A stretch of DNA of 8,483 nucleotides from Prevotellaceae bacterium (GTDB taxonomy: Bacteria > Bacteroidota > Bacteroidia > Bacteroidales > UBA932). A model generated the notes under the pieces. That model worked only from the letters and a program-made list of their open reading frames with translations. It did not search any database and was not told where the DNA came from. Position numbers and translations under genes: made by a program. The stretch is taken from assembly GCA_031284065.1 (NCBI GenBank), contig JAITAP010000092.1, forward strand, positions 1 to 8,483. The letters run 5' to 3'. Below are positions 1 through 5,410 of the stretch, one piece after another. The number at the start of each line of letters is the position of its first letter. The first letter of the stretch is position 1.

Positions 1-2
1 AT

Positions 3-77
3 GAAAAACTTCTTCTTTCCAAGCGCGTGAGAATAAAAATCAAGGCTGTAGGCTCAAGTATCAAGCGCAACGGCTAA
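3..77 (+). CDS. C-terminal end of an unidentified protein (partial)
   Basis: An open frame runs from the window edge to a TAA at 75-77 and encodes a basic tail, EKLLLSKRVRIKIKAVGSSI followed by KRNG. The codons look like those of the neighbouring genes, and the other two + frames stop within the first 30 bases, so this is plausibly the end of a gene that begins outside the window. The basic, beta-strand-like composition does not let me name a family. It ends about 480 bases before the rplU promoter and is separated from it by repeat-rich DNA, so it is unlikely to share a transcript with rplU. Only 24 codons are visible, and chance cannot be excluded. Confidence 0.4.
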   Translation, partial: EKLLLSKRVRIKIKAVGSSIKRNG

Positions 78-200
78 TGCTTTTGCGTGGCGATGGAGAG
101 CGGTTGGGGCAGCCTTCACTCAATTTTGGCGCTGCGACGCTCTGTGCAGCTACTACACACAGGGAACGCAGAACGGACAGGTAAAAGCGGTGAAGCAGTA

Positions 201-223
201 GAGACGCGCACGGCGTGCGTCTC
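201..223. repeat. near-perfect palindrome, GAGACGC...GCGTCTC family
   Basis: The stretch starts GAGACGCGCAC and ends GTGCGTCTC, so the two ends pair to form a hairpin. It differs by two extra bases from the perfect palindrome at 8038-8058. Both copies are preceded by TA and followed by CA, so they belong to the same interspersed family. It lies in non-coding DNA and has no T-run, so it is not an intrinsic terminator. Confidence 0.75.
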
Positions 224-345
224 ACCGCGCTTCGCGCTCATTTCCCCTCACCGTCATTCCGACCGAAGCACGCGAGGCGCGAGCGTGCGCAGCGGAGGAA
301 CCTCCCGCCACAACGCGCCAAAAGCGTCCGGTGGCAGGGTGGGAG

Positions 346-380
346 ATTGGCTGCGCCGAGCTCCGCTTCGCTCCGGTTCC
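346..380 (-). repeat. 35-bp interspersed repeat, inverted copy of 7985-8019
   Basis: The 35 bases are the exact reverse complement of 7985-8019. They contain the GCTCCGCTTCGCTCCGG core and run into TCGCTACGCTCGG (381-393), which recurs inside the arms of the 7729-7988 element. Translated, such repeats give the SERSEE/ERSGARRS strings often seen as spurious proteins in genomes. The match stops on both sides. Confidence 0.85.
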
Positions 381-392
381 TCGCTACGCTCG

Positions 393-446
393 GAATGGCG
401 GCGCGGCGGCGAATGGCGGCGCAGTGGCGAATGGCGGCGCAGCGGC
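393..446. repeat. 18-bp tandem repeat, three units
   Basis: Three adjacent 18-bp units (393-410, 411-428, 429-446) share the core GAATGGCGGCGC and differ at a few positions (GCGGCGGC, GCAGTGGC, GCAGCGGC at the unit ends). Because 18 is a multiple of three the array reads through in every frame, which explains the long spurious ORFs here. No spacers are present, so it is not a CRISPR. Confidence 0.85.
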
Positions 447-559
447 GGCGTTACATTCAAAAAAGATTGAATGAGCAACGCCCGCCCGCCGCTATTTGCT
501 TTCAGCAAAGCTAAAAATCATTGACCAAAATAATTTTTTGAGGGTAAATCGACTTTTTC

Positions 560-590
560 TTTGTGGGTTTGCAAAATGTTAGTATCTTTG
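560..590 (+). promoter_or_regulatory. Bacteroidota-type promoter of rplU-rpmA
   Basis: TTTG at 560-563 and TATCTTTG at 583-590 match the -33 (TTTG) and -7 (TAnnTTTG) elements of the Bacteroidota primary sigma factor, with 19 bases between them. Transcription should start near 597, giving a leader of about 43 bases before the rplU ATG. The same TATCTTTGC string precedes serS. Confidence 0.8.
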
Positions 591-639
591 CAGTCCTTAA
601 ATTTTTTGAGGATGTAGTATTATAACCTATTTTTACAGC

Positions 640-951
640 ATGTACGCAATTGTAGAGATTGCAGGTCAGCAATTTAAAGTTGCAGAGAATCAAACGCTTT
701 TTGTTCACCGTCTTCAGGATGCCGAGGGTGCATCCGTAAGCTTTGATAAAGTCCTGCTCACCGACAACGACGGCAAGGTAAACGTTGGCGCACCTTGGAT
801 ACAAGCCGCCACAGTGAACGCAAAAATCTTGAACCACCTTAAAGGCGACAAGGTAATCGTGTTCAAAAAGAAGCGCAGGAAAGGCTACCAAAAGCAAAAT
901 GGCCATCGGCAGTGCTTCACCCGTATTCAGATAGAAAGTATTAACGCTTAA
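640..951 (+). CDS. rplU: 50S ribosomal protein L21
   Basis: The 103-aa product is the usual length for bacterial L21, which binds 23S rRNA in the large ribosomal subunit near L20. It opens with the family-typical MYAIVEIAGQQFKVAENQ and carries the basic C-terminal signature KKKRRKGYQKQNGHRQ at residues 76-91, followed by the terminal beta strand TRIQIESI. The ATG at 640 fits the family N-terminus exactly, so no other start is needed. It lies about 43 bases downstream of the predicted transcription start and has no recognisable Shine-Dalgarno sequence, as is normal in Bacteroidota. rpmA follows after 14 bases and is surely cotranscribed. Nothing is unusual in the protein. Confidence 0.98.
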   Translation: MYAIVEIAGQQFKVAENQTLFVHRLQDAEGASVSFDKVLLTDNDGKVNVGAPWIQAATVNAKILNHLKGDKVIVFKKKRRKGYQKQNGHRQCFTRIQIESINA

Positions 952-965
952 AACACTTAAGGAAC

Positions 966-1235
966 ATGGCACACAAAAAAGGCGTCGGCAGCTCAAAGAA
1001 CGGACGCGACTCGAAAAGTAAGCGCCTTGGCTTGAAGCTTTTTGGCGGTCAGCTGGCAAAAGCCGGCAACATTATTGTCCGCCAGCGCGGCACGGTGCAC
1101 AACGCCGGCGCAAACGTAGGCATGGGGCGCGACCACACCCTCTTTGCCTTAGTGGACGGCACGGTGGAGTTTAGGAAAAAATCTAACGGCAGGTCGTACG
1201 TTTCGGTACACCCCGTAGTGGTGGCTGCTGCCTAA
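966..1235 (+). CDS. rpmA: 50S ribosomal protein L27
   Basis: The 89-aa product is full-length L27, a large-subunit protein whose N-terminal tail reaches toward the peptidyl-transferase centre. It begins MAHKKGVGSSKNGRDSKSKR, the mature form without the cleavable extension found in Firmicutes, and carries the family signature GNIIVRQRGT at residues 34-43 and GANVGMGRDHTLFAL at 48-62. The gene lies 14 bases after rplU in the standard rplU-rpmA operon and is followed 27 bases later by the intrinsic terminator at 1263-1294. The alanine-rich end (VVVAAA) is slightly longer than in some homologues but unremarkable. Confidence 0.98.
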   Translation: MAHKKGVGSSKNGRDSKSKRLGLKLFGGQLAKAGNIIVRQRGTVHNAGANVGMGRDHTLFALVDGTVEFRKKSNGRSYVSVHPVVVAAA

Positions 1236-1262
1236 GCGGTTTTCCCCACCCCCCTTTTGGTT

Positions 1263-1294
1263 AAAGCCCCTCTCTTGCGGAGGGGTTTTTTTTT
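1263..1294 (+). terminator. intrinsic terminator of rplU-rpmA
   Basis: CCCCTC at 1267-1272 pairs with GAGGGG at 1280-1285 around a 7-base loop. AAAG before the stem can extend the pairing into the T-run. Nine T residues follow at 1286-1294. Stem plus T-tract is a textbook Rho-independent terminator. Confidence 0.88.
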
Positions 1295-1305
1295 GCGTAT
1301 CTTTG
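1275..1305 (+). promoter_or_regulatory. Bacteroidota-type promoter of serS
   Basis: TATCTTTG at 1298-1305 matches the -7 element, and TTG at 1275-1277 lies 20 bases upstream as the -33 element. The -33 triplet falls in the loop of the rpmA terminator and the -7 starts 4 bases after its T-run. Transcription should start near 1312, about 40 bases before the serS ATG. Confidence 0.7.
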
Positions 1306-1351
1306 CGCTGAAATTACTGCGCTCAAAATCAGAAATTATTGAAATTTACCC

Positions 1352-2623
1352 ATGCTTACACTAAAAATTATTCGCGAACAGCCCTCCACCGTAGTGGCGC
1401 GGCTGGCGGTAAAAGGCTTTGAGGCGGAGGCCACAGTTGCCGAAATTATTGCGCTGGACGACGAGCGCAAAGCTACGCAAACCGCGCTGGACGCTAACCT
1501 TGCACAGCAAAACGTTACCGCCAAAGAGATTGGCGCGTTCCTGACGCAGGGGAACAAAGAGGCGGCCGAGTTGGCAAAGCTGCACGTGGCAAAGCTGAAA
1601 GCGCTGTCGGCGGAGCTGGAGCAAAAGCTGGGCGCGACAGAGCAACGGCTGAACGACAAGATGGCGCTGCTGCCCAACCTGCCAAGCGCGCAAGTCCCCG
1701 CCGGCAAGACCGCCGAAGACAACGTGGTGGTGCGTCAAGGCGGCGACCTGCCAAAGCTGGCGGACAACGCCGCTCCGCACTGGGAGCTGGCAAGAAAGTA
1801 CGATATTATTGACTTTGAGCTGGGCAATAAGCTCACCGGCGCAGGATTTCCGGTTTACAAGGGCAGGGGCGCGAAGCTGCAACGCGCGCTCATCGCCTTT
1901 TTTCTGGACGAAAATACGCGGGCGGGCTACCTTGAGGTGCAGCCTCCGCACCTCGTCAACGCCGATTCGGGCTTTGGCACCGGCCAGCTGCCCGACAAGG
2001 AGGGGCAAATGTACCACGCCACCGCCGACGACTTTTACCTTATCCCCACCGCCGAAGTGCCGGTAACCAACATTTACCGCGACGTAATTCTCAACCCTGC
2101 CGAGCTGCCCATTATGCTCACGGCGTACACGCCTTGCTTCCGCCGGGAAGCAGGCTCCTACGGTAAAGACGTGCGCGGGCTAAACCGCCTGCACCAGTTC
2201 GACAAGGTGGAAATTGTGCGCTTTGAGCTGCCCAGAAATTCTTACGCCGCGCTGGAGGGCATGGTGGAACACGTGGAGAAGATTGTAAAGAAGCTGGAGC
2301 TGCCCTACCGCATCCTTAAGCTCTGCGGCGGAGACATGAGCTTTGCGTCGGCGCTCACGTTCGACTTTGAGGTTTACTCTGCCGCGCAGCAAAAATGGCT
2401 GGAGGTGAGCTCGGTGTCCAACTTTGAGAATTTTCAGGCAAACCGCCTCAAATGCCGCTACCGCGCGGACGACAAGAAAACGCAGCTGGTGCATACGCTC
2501 AACGGCAGCTCGCTGGCGTTGCCGCGCATTGTGGCCGCGCTGCTCGAAAACAACCAAACCGAAAACGGCATCCGTATTCCGGCGGCGCTGCAAAGCTACG
2601 CAGGCTTTGAGGCGATATGCTGA
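1352..2623 (+). CDS. serS: seryl-tRNA synthetase
   Basis: The 423-aa cytoplasmic enzyme activates serine with ATP and charges tRNA-Ser (and tRNA-Sec where present). The length is normal for class II bacterial SerRS. Residues 1-105 form the N-terminal helical arm that contacts the long variable arm of tRNA-Ser, with charged coiled-coil sequence at about 27-105. The catalytic core follows: TAEVP at 233-237 (serine site), motif 2 from CFRREAGSYG (262-271) to HQFDKVE (281-287), and motif 3 GSSLALPRIVAALLEN at 385-400. The last residues, YAGFEAIC, match the usual C-terminal region of the family. The ATG at 1352 gives the family N-terminus MLTLKIIRE. It has its own promoter behind the rpmA terminator, and ruvC follows after 45 bases without a visible promoter, so the two may be cotranscribed. 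Confidence 0.98.
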   Translation: MLTLKIIREQPSTVVARLAVKGFEAEATVAEIIALDDERKATQTALDANLAQQNVTAKEIGAFLTQGNKEAAELAKLHVAKLKALSAELEQKLGATEQRLNDKMALLPNLPSAQVPAGKTAEDNVVVRQGGDLPKLADNAAPHWELARKYDIIDFELGNKLTGAGFPVYKGRGAKLQRALIAFFLDENTRAGYLEVQPPHLVNADSGFGTGQLPDKEGQMYHATADDFYLIPTAEVPVTNIYRDVILNPAELPIMLTAYTPCFRREAGSYGKDVRGLNRLHQFDKVEIVRFELPRNSYAALEGMVEHVEKIVKKLELPYRILKLCGGDMSFASALTFDFEVYSAAQQKWLEVSSVSNFENFQANRLKCRYRADDKKTQLVHTLNGSSLALPRIVAALLENNQTENGIRIPAALQSYAGFEAIC

Positions 2624-2668
2624 GGCGGAAACGGAGGATGAACCTTACTTTTAACTTTTAGCCAGATA

Positions 2669-3265
2669 ATGCCAACCGAGCGTATCATAATGGGCATTGA
2701 CCCCGGCACTACGGTGATGGGCTACGGCGTAATCAAAATTACCGACCGCACGCCGGAGCTGGTGGTGATGGGCGTTATTGAGCTCAAGAAGTTTGCCAAC
2801 CACTACCTGAAGCTGCAAAAAATCTTTGAGCGCGTTACGCAAATCATCGCCGAGTATCTTCCCGACGAGATTGCCATCGAAGCGCCGTTTTTTGGCAAGA
2901 ATGTGCAGAGTATGCTCAAGCTCGGCCGGGCGCAGGGCGTAGCCATTGCCGCCGCCCTTTCGCGCGACGTTCCCATTCGCGAGTACGCCCCTCGCAAAAT
3001 AAAACAAATGATAACCGGACAGGGTGAGGCCTCAAAAGAGCAGGTTGCGGGCATACTCAAGAGCATGTTTGCCATCAAAAAGCTGCCGAAAGAGCTGGAC
3101 GCGACCGACGGGCTTGCCGCCGCCGTGTGCCACTTTTACTGCACCACCTCTGTGATGGAGCAGATAGCGGCGGCGTCAGCGGCTACGGCGAAAAAATCAC
3201 CCAAAAAGGCGGCGAGCTGGGAAAAGTTTGTTTTACAAAATCCCGAAAAAATCAAGAGCAATTAG
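2669..3265 (+). CDS. ruvC: Holliday-junction endodeoxyribonuclease RuvC
   Basis: The 198-aa protein is the resolvase that cuts four-way DNA junctions during recombination and repair, working with RuvAB. The RNase H-like fold is recognisable: GIDPGTT with catalytic Asp11, AIEAPFF with Glu71, and DATDGLAAAVCH with Asp144 and Asp147, giving the full acidic tetrad. Basic sequence REYAPRKIKQMITGQGEASK (104-123) matches the DNA-contacting part of the family. The C-terminus (about 163-198) adds an alanine/lysine-rich tail that is longer than in E. coli RuvC and probably disordered. The start at 2669 gives the extension MPTERII before the first strand; the ATG at 2690 is possible but would remove part of that strand. 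It converges with plsY, ending 26 bases from it. Confidence 0.97.
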   Translation: MPTERIIMGIDPGTTVMGYGVIKITDRTPELVVMGVIELKKFANHYLKLQKIFERVTQIIAEYLPDEIAIEAPFFGKNVQSMLKLGRAQGVAIAAALSRDVPIREYAPRKIKQMITGQGEASKEQVAGILKSMFAIKKLPKELDATDGLAAAVCHFYCTTSVMEQIAAASAATAKKSPKKAASWEKFVLQNPEKIKSN

Positions 3266-3291
3266 CGCCCCGCGCTGCCCTTCGGCAATTC

Positions 3292-3975
3292 TCAACTTTT
3301 TTTCCCAAACACAGTTTTCGGCTCTACGCCGCTTATCAGGCGTTGGATGTTTTTGCGGTGCGTGTAGAACAGCAAAAGGCAAACAAGAGCCACAAAAATC
3401 CGGACGGAGAGCATCTGCTCGCGCAGCACAAAAACGGTAGCCAGCGGAAAAGACAGCCCCGCGCACAGGGAGCTGAGCGATACGTAGCGCGAAATGGCGA
3501 AGACAACGATAAAAACGCCAAGCGCGGCAAGCGCGCCGAGCGGCTGTATGGCAATGGCAACGCCCAGCGTGGTGGCAACGCCTTTGCCTCCGCGAAATCC
3601 GGCAAACACCGGATACATGTGCCCCACAACCGCCAGCAAGCCGCAGGCAATTTTTACTACGTTAAAAAGCTCTGAGCTGCGGTCAACCCCCGGAATGAGG
3701 TGAACCGTCAGCACGGCCAGCAAACCCTTAAGCGTGTCAACAATAAAAACGGGTATAGCTGCTTTTGCGCCCAGCACGCGGAGCACGTTGGTGGTGCCGG
3801 CGTTGCCGCTGCCATGCTCGCGAACATCAACGCCGTAGAGCGATTTGCCAATCCACACGGCGCTGGGAATAGAGCCTAACAGGTAGGCCACAACTCCCAA
3901 GATGGCAGTAAGCAATGGCGCTGCCGTAACAGCCGCCGTTGCGCAACTCCCCGAGGTAATAGTAATCATAGTCAT
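3292..3975 (-). CDS. plsY: acyl-phosphate:glycerol-3-phosphate acyltransferase PlsY
   Basis: This inner-membrane enzyme transfers an acyl group from acyl-phosphate to glycerol-3-phosphate, the first acylation of phospholipid synthesis, working with PlsX. With the chosen start it has 227 residues. The family's conserved loops are all present: GSIPSAVWIGK (34-44), HGSGNAGTTNVLRVLG (54-69) and GHMYPVFAGFRGGKG (118-132), with HRKN near the end (206-209). Hydrophobic segments at about 18-40, 72-95, 105-125, 133-160 and 170-202 fit a multi-pass protein. The frame opens further to a TTG at 4002, but that codon overlaps the predicted -7 promoter element, so I place the start at the ATG at 3975; an ATG at 3969 is also possible. 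The N-terminus is somewhat longer than in many PlsY proteins. Confidence 0.95.
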   Translation of the reverse strand: MTMITITSGSCATAAVTAAPLLTAILGVVAYLLGSIPSAVWIGKSLYGVDVREHGSGNAGTTNVLRVLGAKAAIPVFIVDTLKGLLAVLTVHLIPGVDRSSELFNVVKIACGLLAVVGHMYPVFAGFRGGKGVATTLGVAIAIQPLGALAALGVFIVVFAISRYVSLSSLCAGLSFPLATVFVLREQMLSVRIFVALVCLLLFYTHRKNIQRLISGVEPKTVFGKKS

Positions 3976-3999
3976 TTTATTTCGATGTTGAATTAGCAA

Positions 4000-4028
4000 C
4001 AAATATAGGCAATTTTTTTCGTAAGCAA
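4000..4028 (-). promoter_or_regulatory. Bacteroidota-type promoter of plsY
   Basis: Read on the minus strand, TATATTTG (4007 to 4000) matches the -7 element and TTG (4028 to 4026) lies 18 bases upstream as the -33 element. Transcription should begin near 3993, giving a leader of about 18 bases to the ATG at 3975. This argues against translation from the upstream TTG codon. Confidence 0.65.
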
Positions 4029-4181
4029 GCGCGTTGAATTTTTAGGAGGCTGGGAACGTTCAATAGCTACAATACATTTGGCACATTTTTATTTCATGTA
4101 AAACATATCGCTTAAAATCAGCACGTTGCACTTTTAAATCACGCTTTTTAACAACCCTTGCGTACATTTGTATTGACAATT

Positions 4182-4197
4182 CTTTACTTTTGTAAAG
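4182..4197. promoter_or_regulatory. 6-4-6 palindrome over a -7-like element, possible operator
   Basis: CTTTAC (4182-4187) and GTAAAG (4192-4197) form a perfect inverted repeat around TTTT. The sequence TACTTTTG at 4185-4192 inside it fits the Bacteroidota -7 consensus. A repressor site here would block transcription of the downstream cassette. The operator role is inference, and the promoter lacks a clear -33 partner. Confidence 0.3.
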
Positions 4198-4214
4198 TGA
4201 AGTATAACCGCTAT

Positions 4215-4252
4215 AACTCCTCTTTTCTTCCAAAAATATTCTAAAAGGAGTT
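4215..4252 (+). other. leader hairpin upstream of the Panacea cassette
   Basis: AACTCCT at 4215-4221 pairs with AGGAGTT at 4246-4252. The pairing continues inward after one bulged C (4222) as TTT with AAA. The loop is about 17 bases. No T-run follows, so it is not a standard terminator. It lies 36 bases before the possible small ORF and could act in the leader RNA. Confidence 0.35.
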
Positions 4253-4287
4253 GGTAACGCCGGTAAAAGAGAATATTTGCCGAAAAC

Positions 4288-4416
4288 ATGCTGCACGAGA
4301 CAGGGCAAGGGGTAACTGCACAGCCAGCGTATGCAAAATATACAGTGCAGCACGCGCTTTTTGCCGAATTAGAGAAATACCTGCTGAAATTAAAAAAACA
4401 TAAAATAATGCTATGA
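4288..4416 (+). CDS. possible 42-aa small protein coupled to panA
   Basis: The ATG at 4288 opens 42 codons ending in the TGA at 4414-4416, which overlaps the panA ATG at 4413 in the arrangement ATGA. The product starts MLHETGQGVTAQPAYAKYTV and ends with a lysine/leucine-rich amphipathic stretch, ALFAELEKYLLKLKKHK. The frame opens upstream to a stop at 4264-4266, and the only ATG before the helix is this one. I do not recognise the family. The case for reality rests on the overlap, which repeats the arrangement at the next junction, and on a plausible helix. Against it are the short length, a T/A-rich end that could arise by chance, and lack of a Shine-Dalgarno signal. It could be a leader peptide that couples ribosomes into panA, a small third component, or nothing. 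Confidence 0.3.
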   Translation: MLHETGQGVTAQPAYAKYTVQHALFAELEKYLLKLKKHKIML

Positions 4417-4904
4417 ACGTAAATGCAATTGCAGTGGCAAACTACTTGGTTGATTTGTCAATGAAAAGTGACGTAAAGTTGCGGCAATTTGGGCTAATGA
4501 AGCGTGTTTACATTACGCACGGGTTTTGCCTTGCCTTGCTCAACAGGTCTGCGCTTGACCCTCGATTTGATGTTGTGGAAGCGTGGAAAAACGGGCCGGT
4601 AATACCCTCCGTGTACCACTCGTTTAAGCATAACAGGAATAACCCGATAACGGAAAAGTCGGTTGTTGTAGAATGGATTGACGATTTCAAAGTAGAATAT
4701 GAGACTCCGGAGCTTGGCGATGCCGACATAAAAGAAGTAGCGAAAGCCGTGTTTGAAAAATACATAGATCTTTCGGATGCCGAAATTATAGCGCTTCTTC
4801 ATAGAAAAGGAACGCCATGGGCGCTGTGCTACGAGGAGGGAAAAAACAACCCAATACCCGACTTTTACACCAAAATTTTCTACAAAAAATCGCTTGGGAT
4901 ATGA
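4413..4904 (+). CDS. panA: Panacea (DUF4065) domain protein, probable antitoxin PanA
   Basis: The 163-aa protein matches the Panacea/DUF4065 family (GepA/SocA-like) along its whole length: an N-terminal helix VANYLVDLSMK (8-18), a second helix with LMKRVYITHGFCLAL (28-42), the diagnostic EAWKNGPVIPSVYHSFK (56-72), a charged middle, and the terminal LSDAEIIALLH (120-130) followed by TPW (134-136). Panacea proteins are known antitoxins that bind and neutralise many unrelated toxins encoded next to them. No separate helix-turn-helix domain is present, so autoregulation, if any, would need the domain itself or its complex. The TGA (4902-4904) overlaps the ATG of the next gene (4901) as ATGA, indicating tight coupling of the pair. 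It lies in AT-richer DNA than the surrounding housekeeping genes, which suggests transfer. The family call is strong and the antitoxin role likely. Confidence 0.85.
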   Translation: MNVNAIAVANYLVDLSMKSDVKLRQFGLMKRVYITHGFCLALLNRSALDPRFDVVEAWKNGPVIPSVYHSFKHNRNNPITEKSVVVEWIDDFKVEYETPELGDADIKEVAKAVFEKYIDLSDAEIIALLHRKGTPWALCYEEGKNNPIPDFYTKIFYKKSLGI

Positions 4905-5251
4905 ACATAAACCTTGCAGACAGCATTAAGGAGGCCGGAGACGGCAAACAGGAGATGTCGGAGAGGGAAATGATGATTGAGCGCGACCGAGTTAACATAG
5001 ATTTGCGAAGGGAAGTTTTAGAGAGCAACAAGCAAGACAGGCAGGAGAGGAAAAAGTTTGCCAACAAAATTTTTTGGCTGCTCGTTGTGTTTCTGACCGT
5101 TGTAATGGCTATTGTGTTCCTATCCGGTTTCTGCGCTATGAAGTTGCCGAGCACTGTAATGGTAACGCTTCTTGCAACAACCTCAGCCAACGTAATTGGT
5201 ATTTTTATATTCGTTGTGAAGTATCTTTTTAAGACGAATAGCACCGCATAA
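4901..5251 (+). CDS. two-TM membrane protein with charged N-terminal helix, candidate PanT toxin
   Basis: With the start that overlaps panA by four bases (ATGA at 4901-4904) the product has 116 residues. Residues 1-54 are strongly charged and heptad-like (for example SEREMMIERDRVNIDLRREV), predicting a cytoplasmic helix or coiled coil. Residues 57-79 and 84-107 are hydrophobic enough for two membrane-spanning helices joined by a short turn around MKLPST, which places both ends on the same side. There is no signal peptide and no enzymatic motif. I do not recognise a named family. Position directly behind a Panacea antitoxin, the overlap, small size and membrane segments fit a membrane-acting toxin, a class reported among Panacea-neutralised toxins. 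The frame is open upstream to 4817 inside panA, but the coupled ATG is the better start. It could instead be an accessory membrane protein of another defence module. Confidence 0.7.
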   Translation: MNINLADSIKEAGDGKQEMSEREMMIERDRVNIDLRREVLESNKQDRQERKKFANKIFWLLVVFLTVVMAIVFLSGFCAMKLPSTVMVTLLATTSANVIGIFIFVVKYLFKTNSTA

Positions 5252-5285
5252 CCTCATTCTAACCCACAACAACTTCTGCACGCGT

Positions 5286-5319
5286 CTAAGGGGAAAATAA
5301 GGGTTTTATGCCCCTTTAG
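5286..5319. terminator. hairpin between convergent genes, possible bidirectional terminator
   Basis: CTAAGGGG (5286-5293) pairs with CCCCTTTAG (5311-5319) with one bulged T. AAAA and TTTT inside the loop can extend the stem past a 3-base bulge. It lies between the ends of the Panacea cassette (5251) and the amidohydrolase (5411), which fits termination from both sides. No long T-run follows on either strand, so the call is tentative. The rest of 5252-5410 holds nothing I can identify. Confidence 0.4.
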
Positions 5320-5410
5320 CAGCGTCAATTCATCGCCTGATACATTCGCCTTTCTTTACTCATTTCGCAAGGGTATTTCGGCAAATTGAAATTATCTATT
5401 TAAAAACTTC

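Larger units (their letters stand above)
78..559. other. repeat-rich intergenic region, no convincing gene
   Basis: Open frames exist on both strands here (for example 87-470 and 215-514 on +, 254-508 on -). Their products are low-complexity arginine/serine/glycine strings that simply translate interspersed and tandem repeats. What can be supported is a hairpin-forming palindrome at 201-223, an ERSE-type repeat at about 250-392, an 18-bp tandem array at 393-446, and AT-rich DNA from about 510 leading into the rplU promoter. Confidence 0.6.
4029..4287. other. AT-rich leader region of the Panacea cassette
   Basis: There is no convincing gene here. The + strand has three matches to the -7 consensus TAnnTTTG, at 4073-4080, 4163-4170 and 4185-4192, none with a well-spaced TTTG partner, so the true promoter is unresolved. 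The last overlaps a palindrome (4182-4197), and a second hairpin lies at 4215-4252. An ORF of 97 codons on the minus strand (4060-4353) has cysteine-rich, unfamiliar sequence and is probably not real. Confidence 0.5.

Noticed and set aside
87..514. Overlapping ORFs of 84-127 codons on both strands
   Set aside because: Their products are R/S/G-rich translations of interspersed and tandem repeats (SERSEE-type strings), with no family features.
511..1059. 182-codon ORF on the minus strand
   Set aside because: It is antisense to rplU and the start of rpmA, both certain genes, and its product resembles no family.
1361..2017. 218-codon minus-strand ORF and other long frames inside serS
   Set aside because: High GC suppresses stops in other frames; serS itself is unambiguous along this stretch.
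3266..3291. Terminator between ruvC and plsY
   Set aside because: Only short stems (AGCGC/GCGCT and TGCC/GGCA) are visible; too weak to call.
4060..4353. 97-codon minus-strand ORF in the cassette leader
   Set aside because: Unfamiliar cysteine-rich sequence in AT-rich DNA, no promoter seen for it, and it overlaps the possible small ORF and the structured leader.
4817..4900. Upstream extension of the two-TM protein inside panA
   Set aside because: The ATG at 4901 overlaps the panA stop as ATGA and gives a complete protein; the extension would overlap panA by 88 bases.
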